From an uncultured Flavobacteriales bacterium (GTDB lineage: Bacteria > Bacteroidota > Bacteroidia > CAIKAF01): a DNA stretch of 20,399 bases. The position numbers were made by a program, and so were the translations under genes. The notes below the pieces were generated by a model. The model was given only the letters and a program-made list of their open reading frames with translations, was not told the origin of the DNA and ran no database searches. Where the stretch lies: the NCBI GenBank assembly GCA_937925455.1, contig CALEWF010000195.1, positions 1-20,399 on the forward strand. The letters are read 5' to 3'. Positions 6,162-14,272 of the stretch are shown here, one piece after another; the first letter of the stretch is position 1; each line of letters begins with the position of its first letter.

Positions 6162-6660
6162 CATAATAACAACGCCAGCTTTTTCCTCCCCAGAGGAACC
6201 GATGGTCTAATTGATATCCGCATTTTTCAAGAACACGGGCAGATGCTAAATTCTCTTCATGTACCTGAGCCCGTAATTTTTTCTGTCTGCATTTGTATAG
6301 TGCATGGTGCGTTAAGATTTGTACGGTAATAAAGGCATAGCCTTGATTCCAAAATTGAGGCAAAAACCGAAATGAGATATCCCATTGTTCTGGCAAATCA
6401 TCAAATATCCGGAAACCGGCCAACCCAATGGGTACATCATCGGGTGTACATACCAGCCATCGCTCGATGCCCTGTAAAGAAAGTTTATGATTTTGTTCTA
6501 TAAAATTTTCAGCTTCACGAAGGGTGCGCCAAGGAACTTCCCCAGTATATTTCATTACTTCGGGATTGCCATTCAGTGTAAGTAAAAATATTGCATCTTC
6601 TGAGTTAATTTTCCGAAGGTAAACTAATGGGTGTGAAAAAACCTGTTGAGCGGAATTCAT
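6115..6660 (-). CDS. GNAT-family N-acetyltransferase (RimJ/RimL-like)
   Basis: The 181-residue protein resembles the RimJ/RimL branch of the GNAT fold, which moves an acetyl group from acetyl-CoA to an amine. It opens with LVYLRKINSEDA, has the acetyl-CoA loop region FWNQGYAFITV (103-113) and the HEENLASARVLEKCGY segment (134-149) typical of the family. The acceptor is unknown. It starts three bases after the stop of the phosphoribosyltransferase gene and is the last gene of a three-gene minus-strand operon. Its 3' end runs 47 bases into ftsH on the opposite strand, with no room for a separate terminator. Confidence 0.88.
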   Translation of the reverse strand: MNSAQQVFSHPLVYLRKINSEDAIFLLTLNGNPEVMKYTGEVPWRTLREAENFIEQNHKLSLQGIERWLVCTPDDVPIGLAGFRIFDDLPEQWDISFRFLPQFWNQGYAFITVQILTHHALYKCRQKKLRAQVHEENLASARVLEKCGYQLDHRFLWGGKSWRCYYVKPEDFQALPELQAD

Positions 6661-6663
6661 ACT

Positions 6664-7164
6664 TTATTCCAGGTAAACGGCCATGCCGGTTTCTGAAATT
6701 TGAACATTTACATGCTCTTGCAGGTTGGTAGATAAAGACAACCCAATAAAATCAGCTTTAATCGGAAATAACTTGTGGTCACGGTCTATTAAAACGAGCG
6801 TTTGCATTTTTTTGAGGGGATATTCCAAAAAATATTTTACACCGTACATCATGGTTTTTCCGGTATTCAATACGTCATCCACCAATATTACCACTCCACT
6901 TTCTGCCCCTGCCAAATTCCCAGCACTGCTTTGTATTTCGCTTTGTAGTGGGTTTTCTTTATTGACAGTGAGTTTCACTAATTCAACCTGAATAGGGCTA
7001 ATGGCTCGTAATTTTTCTGCAATTAATGCTGCCAAGGCATACCCGTTAGGGGCAATACCGGCAATGGTGAGTGATGATTCTGTATAATTTTCTTCATATA
7101 CCTGGTATGCCAGGCGGTTTATTTTTTGTTGAATTTGCTGGTTATCGAGAATCAGTGTTTTCAA
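6664..7164 (-). CDS. PyrR-like phosphoribosyltransferase
   Basis: The 166 residues contain the PRPP-binding loop VVILVDDVLNTGKT (91-104) of type I phosphoribosyltransferases. The segment after RDHKLFPIKADFIG (128-141), with LSTNLQEHVNV, follows the pattern of PyrR, which in Firmicutes binds pyr mRNA and has some uracil phosphoribosyltransferase activity. Whether this protein regulates RNA or salvages a base cannot be decided; I see no PyrR-type attenuator near pyrE here. The gene begins within the last four bases of the upstream gene (overlap 7161-7164), which suggests translational coupling. Confidence 0.85.
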   Translation of the reverse strand: MKTLILDNQQIQQKINRLAYQVYEENYTESSLTIAGIAPNGYALAALIAEKLRAISPIQVELVKLTVNKENPLQSEIQSSAGNLAGAESGVVILVDDVLNTGKTMMYGVKYFLEYPLKKMQTLVLIDRDHKLFPIKADFIGLSLSTNLQEHVNVQISETGMAVYLE

Positions 7165-7667
7165 GTTGCCGGTTTTTTGAGGGCTAATTTACGCGTTTTC
7201 GATTGGTTATAAAAAATGTATTGCTTGGATACATCTACGATAAACCGCTTTTTTAAAAACTTTCTGCCCAAAAGGATGGTGTGTTTCATACTGCTTCGGT
7301 CAGTCAAAGAAAATTCTGTTTCGATGAGCATGCCAGCTAATTGAACTTTCAGGGTTACAAAGTAACGTTCTTCGGCATGGCCGGAAGAGCTTTTTACCAC
7401 CTTGCGTTTGGTAATGGGCACCATGATTTCTTTAGCATGTCGGGCCCGATATTTTTTGGCCAGAGGAATAAAACAAACATACGTTGTGCCATCTATTACC
7501 GATTCACCTTTGATGCGACAATGTAGTGAAGAGGTGTAGGCACCGGTATCAATCTTTGCATCCAAATTTACCAGATTAAATTCCGGTAGGTCAATTTTCT
7601 CTTTTCGCCCGATGATTTTTTTCTCGGACTTAACTTTCTTCTTTTTTTTTATTTCTTTTTCGGTCAA
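7161..7667 (-). CDS. Retropepsin-like / putative ATP-dependent zinc protease family protein
   Basis: After a very basic N-terminal tail (KEIKKKKKVKSEKK), the 168-residue protein has AKIDTGAYTSSLHC (37-50), which carries the DTGA motif of retropepsin-like aspartic proteases, and later ILLGRKFLKKRFIVDVSK (131-148). This matches the family usually named 'putative ATP-dependent zinc protease' (PF05618), although the visible motif is aspartic. Members often sit near RimK-type ligases; none is in view here. It is the first gene of the operon with the phosphoribosyltransferase and GNAT genes, whose start it overlaps by four bases. Its target is unknown. Confidence 0.82.
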   Translation of the reverse strand: MTEKEIKKKKKVKSEKKIIGRKEKIDLPEFNLVNLDAKIDTGAYTSSLHCRIKGESVIDGTTYVCFIPLAKKYRARHAKEIMVPITKRKVVKSSSGHAEERYFVTLKVQLAGMLIETEFSLTDRSSMKHTILLGRKFLKKRFIVDVSKQYIFYNQSKTRKLALKKPAT

Positions 7668-7790
7668 GAGGCTTAACGCTTTCTTAGTAAACTCATAATT
7701 TCAGTTTAACAGCATCCAGTAAACTACTCGTTAATTTTACATAGTATTTAAAGATGCCGTGAGGTAAAAATACACAATAATTTACATGTT

Positions 7791-8600
7791 ATGCAGGTGA
7801 AGATATTGGGAACTTCCGGTTCTGGTGGTTGGCCAGCGTTGTTTTGCAACGGCTATGCATCTCAACGCGCCCTCGAAGTGGGAGGAAAAAATATCCGTTC
7901 TCGAAGTTCTATTATTATTGACCAGGTACTAAAAATAGATTTTCCTCCCGATTCTTTTCATCAAGCAGTAACGCATGGGTTTAATTTTTCAGACCTTAAA
8001 TATTTGTTTATTACCCGTTCCAGCTATAATAATTTTGCCGCTGCGGAGTTGGAAAATCTCACTCCTTTTTTGGCACAGCGAAAAAACTTAGATTTTGTCC
8101 GAATTTTTGGAAATACTGAATCCATTGCCCAGCTAAAGCGCATGGAAGGTTCTGTGCATGCTACGTTTCATGAAATTCAGCCGGACCAAATGATCAATAT
8201 CGGGTCGTTTGATGTGTATCCGCTCAAGGCTATGAACAACGGCGATTTATACCCGCTCAATTACATTGTTCGTAAGCAGCGAAAAGCCTTATTATATGCA
8301 ACGGATACCGGAGTATATGAAGAAAAAACTTGGAAAAACTTGAAAGGTTTGCAGGTACAAACTGTTATTGTAGAATGTTCGCAAGGTCCTCGCAAATCTA
8401 CATTTATGGAAAAGATGGGCTTGCCTGATGTATTGGTTTTTAAAAAGAAAGCTGAAGAAATAGGATTAACCAACCAATATTCGCGTTGGATTATTACACA
8501 TTTTTCACATCAAGGCGGGTTGTTGCACGAAGAGATGGAGTATGTTGCACGTCCTTTCGGATTGGAAGTGGCATATGATGGAATGGTGCTGGAGGTATAA
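7791..8600 (+). CDS. Metallo-beta-lactamase-fold protein with degenerate metal site
   Basis: The 269 residues follow the PhnP/PqqB-like branch of the metallo-beta-lactamase fold: GTSGSGGWP near the start, GGKNIRSRSSIIID (31-44), LLYATDTG (167-174) and ITHFSHQGGLLHEE (235-248). The position where family enzymes have THxHxDH reads T75-R76-S-S78-Y-N80-N81, so all four ligands are replaced. The later histidine is probably also lost (KAMNN, 146-150). D172 and H237 are kept. The frame is intact and the rest is well conserved, so this looks like a non-enzymatic relative or one with altered chemistry rather than a decaying gene. A partial -7 box, TAATTTAC (7778-7785), lies five bases before the ATG. 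Confidence 0.85.
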   Translation: MQVKILGTSGSGGWPALFCNGYASQRALEVGGKNIRSRSSIIIDQVLKIDFPPDSFHQAVTHGFNFSDLKYLFITRSSYNNFAAAELENLTPFLAQRKNLDFVRIFGNTESIAQLKRMEGSVHATFHEIQPDQMINIGSFDVYPLKAMNNGDLYPLNYIVRKQRKALLYATDTGVYEEKTWKNLKGLQVQTVIVECSQGPRKSTFMEKMGLPDVLVFKKKAEEIGLTNQYSRWIITHFSHQGGLLHEEMEYVARPFGLEVAYDGMVLEV

Positions 8601-8663
8601 TTACCTTTACATTTTTAAACATTTTGCACATTCCTGCATTTTTACAACCTTAGCAGGAATTTA

Positions 8664-9776
8664 TTGCAGGTGCATTCTAATACCATTGGGCATATTATTC
8701 AGCTTACCACGTTTGGCGAATCGCATGGGTCGGCCATGGGCGGAGTGATAAGCGGTTTTCCGGCCGGAATTGCCGTTGATAAAGCCATGATACAACAAGA
8801 ATTAGCCAAACGCAAGCCGGGCCAATCGTTGCTTACTACCCAGAGAAAAGAAGAAGACGAAGTAGAATTTTTATCCGGAATATTTGAAGCAAAAACACTT
8901 GGTACTCCTATTGGATTTATAGTTCGCAATCAGGACCAAAAAAGCCAAGATTATGATGCGTTGAAAGAGGTGTTTCGGCCTTCGCATGCAGATTATACTT
9001 GGCAAAAAAAATTTGGTATTCGCGATCATCGCGGTGGCGGACGCTCTTCAGCCCGGGAAACGGTAAGTAGAGTGGTGGCAGGGGCTTTGGCTAAACAGTT
9101 GTTACAACATTGGAACATTACAGTTCATGCGTACGTTTCGGCGGTGGGTACGGTAGGTTGCGAAGTGCCTTACACAGAACTTGATTTAGAAAAAACGTAC
9201 GAGAATGATGTGCGCTGTCCGCATGAGTCAACAGCTTTGCAAATGAAGGCAAATATAGAAGAAGCTCGTAAACAGGGTGATACCTTGGGTGGAATAATTA
9301 CTTGCATTGTGAAAAATTCCCCCGTGGGTTTGGGGCAACCTGTATTTGCCAAATTACATGCAGATTTGGCGCATGCCTTGTTTGGTATTAATGCTGTAAA
9401 AGGAGTGGAGATAGGGGATGGATTTTCAATTACAGAAAAGAAAGGGAGTACAGTAAAAGACCTATGGAGTAAGGGAGATGTAGGGCGAATAAAAACAACA
9501 ACGAATCATTCTGGTGGAATACAAGGAGGAATCAGTAATGGAGAAGATATAGTATTACGGGTGGGATTTAAGCCGGTATCAACCTTGCAGCAGCCCTTGG
9601 AAGTAATGAGTAGTAGTGGAGAAGAAATAATATTAACCCCCAAAGGGCGGCATGATCCCTGTGTGTTGCCGCGGGCAGTGGTGATTGTAGAATCAATGGT
9701 AGCCTGGGTGATGGCTGATCATTTGTTATGGGCTTGCACCGATACGTTGGATAAAATGAAAAAGGCATGGTTATGA
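8664..9776 (+). CDS. aroC: Chorismate synthase
   Basis: AroC converts 5-enolpyruvylshikimate 3-phosphate to chorismate using reduced FMN, the last common step to aromatic amino acids, folate and quinones. The protein of about 370 residues has all three signatures: TTFGESHG (15-22), RGGGRSSARETVSR (123-136) and NHSGGIQGGISNG (281-293), plus RPSHAD (105-110) and RHDPCVLPRAVVIVE (329-343). The start is uncertain: TTG at 8664 has AGGA five bases upstream, while GTG at 8670 is an alternative. No ATG fits. The stop overlaps the start of the downstream symporter gene, so the two are probably coupled. Confidence 0.96.
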   Translation: MQVHSNTIGHIIQLTTFGESHGSAMGGVISGFPAGIAVDKAMIQQELAKRKPGQSLLTTQRKEEDEVEFLSGIFEAKTLGTPIGFIVRNQDQKSQDYDALKEVFRPSHADYTWQKKFGIRDHRGGGRSSARETVSRVVAGALAKQLLQHWNITVHAYVSAVGTVGCEVPYTELDLEKTYENDVRCPHESTALQMKANIEEARKQGDTLGGIITCIVKNSPVGLGQPVFAKLHADLAHALFGINAVKGVEIGDGFSITEKKGSTVKDLWSKGDVGRIKTTTNHSGGIQGGISNGEDIVLRVGFKPVSTLQQPLEVMSSSGEEIILTPKGRHDPCVLPRAVVIVESMVAWVMADHLLWACTDTLDKMKKAWL

Positions 9777-11080
9777 ATGGATTGAAGCGTGTTCCGTTGT
9801 ATGTACAAATATTGATGGGCATGGGTGTTGGAATAGCCATTGGGCTTTTGGCCCTTGGCAATGGATTGCAACAATTTGTTTTGGATTGGGTGAAACCGTT
9901 TGGTACAATCTTCATGAAGTTGCTCAAATTAATTGCCATGCCTTTGGTATTGGCCTCTCTGATTACTGGTGTTGTTTCATTAAAAGATATTACTCGCTTA
10001 TCGCGCATGGGAGGGAAAACGTTGTTAATTTACATAGTAACCACGGTTATAGCTATCAGCGTGGGGCTGGCGGTGGTGAATATTATTCGTCCTGGCGCAT
10101 TTTTATCCCAATCTACCCGCGATCAACTCAAAGAACAATATGCTTCCGATTTACAAGAAAAATTATCGAAAGCAACAGAGACTATTCATGATGCTGGGCC
10201 ATTGAAATTTTTGGAAAACATGGTGCCTGAAAATATTGTGGCAGCGGCAAGTGATACCCGGATGATGTTGCAAGTGATTTTTTTTGCCGTGTTGTTAGGA
10301 ATAGCATTGGTGCTTTTGCCCACAGAAAAATCATCACCGATGATAGGATTCTTTAGTTCTCTGAACGAAGCCATTTTAAAAATGGTGGACATGATCATGT
10401 GGTTTGCTCCGGTAGGTGTAATGGCTTTAATAGCAGGTGTGATGGTGGATGTGGCTGGAAAAAATCCGGAAACGGTATGGCAGGTGTTGTATTCTTTATT
10501 GATGTATAGCCTCACAGTGATGATTGGTTTATTGTTGATGCTGGTGTTGGTTTATCCTTCAATGATTTGGATCTTAGCCAAACGATTTTCTCCTTTGCGT
10601 TTTTTTAAAGCCATCAGCCCAGCTCAGTTAATGGCATTTTCTACCAGTTCGAGTGCGGCTACACTGCCTGTAACCATCGAACGTGTGGAAGAACATTTGG
10701 GAGTATCGAAAGAAGTATCAGGATTTGTATTGCCGTTAGGAGCTACGATTAACATGGATGGAACCAGCTTGTATCAGGCGGTAGCAACGGTGTTTATTGC
10801 ACAGGCCTATGGAATTGATTTGAATTTTTCGCAACAATTAACGGTTATACTAACGGCAACGCTGGCTTCTATTGGTTCGGCGGCTGTACCGGGAGCGGGG
10901 TTGGTGATGTTGATTATTGTTTTGAATTCTGTAGGATTAGATCCGGCTGGAATAGCCTTAGTGATGGCACCAGACAGGCTGCTGGATATGATGCGTACTG
11001 TGGTGAATGTAACGAGTGATTGTGCTGTGGCTACCATTGTAGCCAGTAGTGAAAACGGGAGAATAGAAATGAAAGAATAA
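9773..11080 (+). CDS. Glutamate/dicarboxylate:cation symporter (DAACS family)
   Basis: This inner-membrane protein takes up acidic amino acids or C4-dicarboxylates with Na+ or H+. Numbering from ATG 9767 (437 residues), it has the hairpin motif STSSSAATLP (292-301), NMDGT (329-333), and D403, D407, R410 and N414 in DRLLDMMRTVVNVTSD. These have exactly the spacing of D390/D394/R397/N401 in GltPh. The arginine equivalent to R397 argues for an acidic side chain in the substrate. I prefer ATG 9773 (third codon), because its ATGA overlaps the aroC stop by four bases. A structured repeat (11113-11238) lies 32 bases after the stop. Confidence 0.95.
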   Translation: MNGLKRVPLYVQILMGMGVGIAIGLLALGNGLQQFVLDWVKPFGTIFMKLLKLIAMPLVLASLITGVVSLKDITRLSRMGGKTLLIYIVTTVIAISVGLAVVNIIRPGAFLSQSTRDQLKEQYASDLQEKLSKATETIHDAGPLKFLENMVPENIVAAASDTRMMLQVIFFAVLLGIALVLLPTEKSSPMIGFFSSLNEAILKMVDMIMWFAPVGVMALIAGVMVDVAGKNPETVWQVLYSLLMYSLTVMIGLLLMLVLVYPSMIWILAKRFSPLRFFKAISPAQLMAFSTSSSAATLPVTIERVEEHLGVSKEVSGFVLPLGATINMDGTSLYQAVATVFIAQAYGIDLNFSQQLTVILTATLASIGSAAVPGAGLVMLIIVLNSVGLDPAGIALVMAPDRLLDMMRTVVNVTSDCAVATIVASSENGRIEMKE

Positions 11081-11112
11081 AATTTTAAAAAAAATGATGA
11101 ATATTGGCAGCC

Positions 11113-11238
11113 GGATAGAAGCGAAAAGCCCGGAGGGGCGAATGCCGCAGCGCAAGGAGCAGCGGGGCTGAGGGCACGAAGACACCGCTGCGACTATGCG
11201 ATGCGTGTATGAGCCCCGAGGACTTGCAGCGTATAGCC
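11113..11238 (+). repeat. 126-base structured repeat, copy B
   Basis: Same length and layout as copy A (2417-2542, opposite strand). Bases 11161-11189 (29) and 11212-11226 (15) are identical to copy A. GCAGCGG (11159-11165) pairs with CCGCTGC (11185-11191) around the shared 19-base loop, and the C-G pair at 11160/11190 is T-A in copy A. CGGGGCT (11163-11169) can alternatively pair with AGCCCCG (11212-11218), conserved in both copies, which would give a pseudoknot or a switch. It lies in the 162-base gap between the symporter and a small membrane-protein gene. Confidence 0.82.
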
Positions 11239-11266
11239 GTGCATGCCCCTAATAAAAAAAATTGCT

Positions 11267-11602
11267 ATGATTGGTTTTTTGAATTATCAAACTCATCCGG
11301 ATGATGTGCAAAAGCGGGTATTTTATTATCGGTTTGAAGATGTGTATCAAACCATGCAGCTGGAGTTACAAAAAAAGAATATTGCCTTTGAAACGCATGT
11401 GGAAGATGATGGTACCTTTACGTATTACATCATTGTACAACGGGAAGACTTTGATGAAGCGTATGCATGTAATGCCAAGGCATTAACGGCGCATAAAAAA
11501 CCTTTTTTGGCAGATAAGGGATTGAGAATTTTTATTTTTTCTATATTTTTTATTTTTACTGCCATTGCTATTGTTGGTTATGTAGTGAGTAATTTTTTCT
11601 GA
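11267..11602 (+). CDS. Small unknown protein with C-terminal membrane segment
   Basis: I do not recognise the family. The frame is open from ATG 11243 (119 residues), but that ATG is four bases past the structured repeat, and the sequence becomes protein-like only from ATG 11267 (MIGFLNYQTHPDDVQKRV, 111 residues), so I use the latter. The first 80 or so residues are soluble, with many Asp, Glu, Tyr and Gln and a possible beta segment FTYYIIVQREDFDEA. After KGLRIF comes one strongly hydrophobic helix, IFSIFFIFTAIAIVGYVV, at the very end, as in a tail-anchored protein facing the cytoplasm. The dipeptidase gene follows 9 bases later. Confidence 0.65.
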   Translation: MIGFLNYQTHPDDVQKRVFYYRFEDVYQTMQLELQKKNIAFETHVEDDGTFTYYIIVQREDFDEAYACNAKALTAHKKPFLADKGLRIFIFSIFFIFTAIAIVGYVVSNFF

Positions 11603-11611
11603 AATTTTTAT

Positions 11612-12418
11612 TTGTTGAATCGCAATATTATCATAGGATTTATTACAATTTTAATTTCCTCGCTGCTTTTTTGGGGGTTGTTGTATATTCTATCGTATTA
11701 TATTAATTATCAGTCGTGGTTTTCGTTGCGATATAAGTCTTTAAAAGCCTGTGATATTTACGAAGGACAAAGTTTAAACGGGGCATGTAAAGTTCGCAAG
11801 CGAGTATTTACTTTTTCGGTGTTAGAAGCCCACATGAAACGCTATGGATTAGTAAATGTTCAGGACTTTATTCCAGAAATTTATGTTGACCTAAAATATT
11901 CTACTACTGATAATTTTACAGAGCGTGATTTGTATGGAAACCTATCAAAAGCTATGGTACACCCTGCTGTAGTAGAGCGTTTGAAGCGTGCAAGGGCACT
12001 GCTAAAAATGAGAAGGCCGGATTTAGAATTTATCATATTTGATGCAGCCCGACCCAAACGCATTCAGGATACGCTTTGGGTGTATTTGAAAGAACATCCT
12101 GGAAGAAATAAATATGTAACAGATCCCAATTCAGGTTCGATGCATAATTATGGTTTGGCATTAGATATTTCGTTGGCAGATAGTTTAGGAAATCCTGTTG
12201 ATATGGGTTCGCCTTACGACCATTTTGGAGAAGAAGCGCATATTACTAATGAAGATATGCTGGTAAAAAAGCGGTTGATTAAATCATCCGCTCTTGAAAA
12301 CAGAAAGCTGCTACGCGAAATTATGGTAATTAGTGGTTTTTCATCAATTACCAGCGAATGGTGGCATTTTTTTATTTCTCCAAAACAATTGCATGAACCT
12401 CCTGTAATCGTTCCCTGA
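11612..12418 (+). CDS. VanX/DdpX-type D-Ala-D-Ala dipeptidase, membrane-anchored
   Basis: Peptidase family M15D cleaves free D-alanyl-D-alanine. All metal and catalytic positions are visible: H178 and D185 in SMHNYGLALDIS, E249 and H252 in EWWHF, and R147 in DAARPKR, the equivalent of VanX Arg71. The H-to-D and E-to-H spacings equal those of VanX (7 and 3). Unlike cytoplasmic VanX, the protein has an N-terminal membrane helix (about 6-31, IIIGFITILISSLLFWGLLY) and a linker before the domain begins near 80. The start is TTG (11612, or TTG 11615). No VanH, VanA or sensor-kinase genes are near, so wall recycling is more likely than glycopeptide resistance. The stop overlaps the next ATG by one base. 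Confidence 0.88.
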   Translation: MLNRNIIIGFITILISSLLFWGLLYILSYYINYQSWFSLRYKSLKACDIYEGQSLNGACKVRKRVFTFSVLEAHMKRYGLVNVQDFIPEIYVDLKYSTTDNFTERDLYGNLSKAMVHPAVVERLKRARALLKMRRPDLEFIIFDAARPKRIQDTLWVYLKEHPGRNKYVTDPNSGSMHNYGLALDISLADSLGNPVDMGSPYDHFGEEAHITNEDMLVKKRLIKSSALENRKLLREIMVISGFSSITSEWWHFFISPKQLHEPPVIVP

Positions 12419-13566
12419 TGGCAGTTATTCAAATAATTATATTACTAATTATTCCTTACGGCGTGCAAGTATTGTGTGTTCATATACAACCTTTCCGATT
12501 TATCGGAACGGCCATTACATGTTTTTTAGTTGGAGTGTTATTGGGGAACGTTTTGCCGGAAGATTATTACGAACAAGAAAGCACTAAATCGTTTTATGAA
12601 ATTTTGGTGCCACTGGGCAGTGTGCTGATGCTTATTAGTACCGATATTTCCAAGTGGATTAAGGTATCGTTGATCACTATGGCATCTTTTATTTTTCAGG
12701 TAGTATCGGTAATTATTGCCGTAATTATTGGTTTTTACTTATTTAAAAATTCTTTGACTGATTTACTACTAATGGCCGGGATGATTACCGGAACTTACAT
12801 CGGAGGTTCGCCCAATCTTTCGGCTGTACAATTGGCTTTGGGAGCGCCTCCTGAAATGTTTACCCGCGTTTTTTTATCTGACATGTGTGTAAGCATTCCA
12901 TACTTAGTATTTATTATGGTGTTTGCCGGAAAAATATTGCACCAGATATTACCTACTTTTAGAGGCATCTCAGAATCTGAAAAACAGCTGCAAACTGAAG
13001 AAAAAAAGTTTTATGAATTTGGATTGCTGAAACGTGTTCAGTTTATAGCTACAGGAATTATTCTTGCTGTATTGGTAACCCTTGTTCCCATAGGCTTGCA
13101 TGTGTTGTATTATGGCAGCATGAAAGGTATAAGTATGGCTTTTTTGATTTTATCCATTACAGTAATTAGTGTGTTGCTATCGTTTGTTTCGCAGGTTCGA
13201 AATTTACCCGGAAATTTTGAAGTTGGCGATTATTTATTTAATACTTTTTTTCTTTGCATGGGAACACTTACTCAGTTGGATTTGTTAGTGCAAGTAGATA
13301 TCAAATTATTGATGTTTAATGCTTTGGTACTTTATGGTTCGTTTTTGCTACATTTTATAGCTGCTTTGCTATTTAAAATAGATCGAGATACCTTTATTAT
13401 TACTTCAGTGGCGGGTATTATGAGTCCGCCTTTTATTCCGGCAGTGGCATCATCACTGCATAATCGAGACATTATTGTGCCGGGTATGGCGGTTTCTATT
13501 GTTGGGCTGGCAGCTGGAAATATTTTGGGAATTTCTATAGCAAACTTTTTAATGTATTTTGTATGA
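12418..13566 (+). CDS. DUF819 family integral membrane protein
   Basis: The 382-residue protein is hydrophobic throughout, with about ten predicted membrane helices, and matches DUF819 (YjcL-like). Features are GTYIGGSPNLSAVQLALGAP (about 124-143) in the first half and the second-half pattern FKIDRDTFIITSVAGIMSPPFIPAVA. The two halves look like an inverted repeat, as in secondary transporters, but no substrate is established for the family. A charged loop (SESEKQLQTEEKKFYEF, about 184-200) divides them. The start overlaps the dipeptidase stop by one base and the stop overlaps the methyltransferase start by four, so the three genes form one unit. Confidence 0.88.
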   Translation: MAVIQIIILLIIPYGVQVLCVHIQPFRFIGTAITCFLVGVLLGNVLPEDYYEQESTKSFYEILVPLGSVLMLISTDISKWIKVSLITMASFIFQVVSVIIAVIIGFYLFKNSLTDLLLMAGMITGTYIGGSPNLSAVQLALGAPPEMFTRVFLSDMCVSIPYLVFIMVFAGKILHQILPTFRGISESEKQLQTEEKKFYEFGLLKRVQFIATGIILAVLVTLVPIGLHVLYYGSMKGISMAFLILSITVISVLLSFVSQVRNLPGNFEVGDYLFNTFFLCMGTLTQLDLLVQVDIKLLMFNALVLYGSFLLHFIAALLFKIDRDTFIITSVAGIMSPPFIPAVASSLHNRDIIVPGMAVSIVGLAAGNILGISIANFLMYFV

Positions 13567-14150
13567 TTTTAGACAATGAATTTTGGACGAAGCGTTATAT
13601 GGAAGGAAATACAGGATGGGATATAGGATATCCTTCAACACCCATTAAAGAGTTTGTAGATAAATGGAATAACAAGCAAGCCATTATTCTTATTCCAGGT
13701 GCAGGTAATGCTTACGAGGCAGAATATATGCATCGAAAGGGATTTTCCAATGTTTATGTATTAGATATTACAGAATATCCATTAAAGCAGTTTAAACAGC
13801 GAGTGCATGATTTTCCAGAATCGAATGTAATACATCAAGATTTTTTTGAACATGAGGGGGAATATGATTTGATAATCGAACAAACCTTTTTTTGTGCGAT
13901 AAATCCTTCTTTGCGTAAACGATACGCCATACATATGCATGAGCTTCTAAAACCCAAAGGGATACTTGCCGGTGTATTATTTGATGCGCCTATGAATCAA
14001 GATCAGCCGCCGTTTGGCGGAAGTATGAACGAATACCGAACCCTCTTTGAACCGTACTTTCAGTTCATTAAGTTTGAATCTTGCTCTAACAGTATTCAGC
14101 CTCGCCAAGGAAAAGAAATGTGGATGGAGATGGTGAAAAAATCATTTTGA
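13563..14150 (+). CDS. TPMT-type SAM-dependent methyltransferase
   Basis: The 195-residue protein fits the thiopurine S-methyltransferase-like class I methyltransferases. It has FWTKRYMEGNTGWDIG (7-22) and STPI at the N-terminus, the SAM loop IPGAGNAYEAEYM (44-56) with an acidic strand end VLDIT (66-70), and EQTFFCAINPSLRKRY (106-121). PFGGSMNEY, typical of the active-site lid, follows. Bacterial members methylate thiols or chalcogen compounds, but the substrate here is unknown. It overlaps the DUF819 gene by four bases (ATGA), the last of a chain that begins at least with the dipeptidase. Confidence 0.9.
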   Translation: MILDNEFWTKRYMEGNTGWDIGYPSTPIKEFVDKWNNKQAIILIPGAGNAYEAEYMHRKGFSNVYVLDITEYPLKQFKQRVHDFPESNVIHQDFFEHEGEYDLIIEQTFFCAINPSLRKRYAIHMHELLKPKGILAGVLFDAPMNQDQPPFGGSMNEYRTLFEPYFQFIKFESCSNSIQPRQGKEMWMEMVKKSF

Positions 14151-14272
14151 AGGAAGTAATTATTGTTTTTCTTGAAAAATTCTAATGTTTACTCATTGAA
14201 AAACACGGTTTAATAAATTATTAAGAAATCTTAGATAATGTTATGATTATTTTGCATTCAAATTAAAATTGT

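Noticed and set aside
11243..11266. Upstream ATG adding eight residues to the small membrane protein
   Set aside because: It sits four bases after the structured repeat; the added residues (PLIKKIA) look incidental and ATG 11267 gives a more natural start.
11612..12418. Glycopeptide resistance (van) cluster
   Set aside because: Only a VanX-like dipeptidase is present; no VanH, VanA-type ligase or VanRS pair is in the window.
14150..14272. Promoter or riboswitch ahead of the adhesin locus
   Set aside because: Only an incomplete -7 box (TATTTTG) and AT-rich sequence are visible; no -33 element and no stable fold could be supported.
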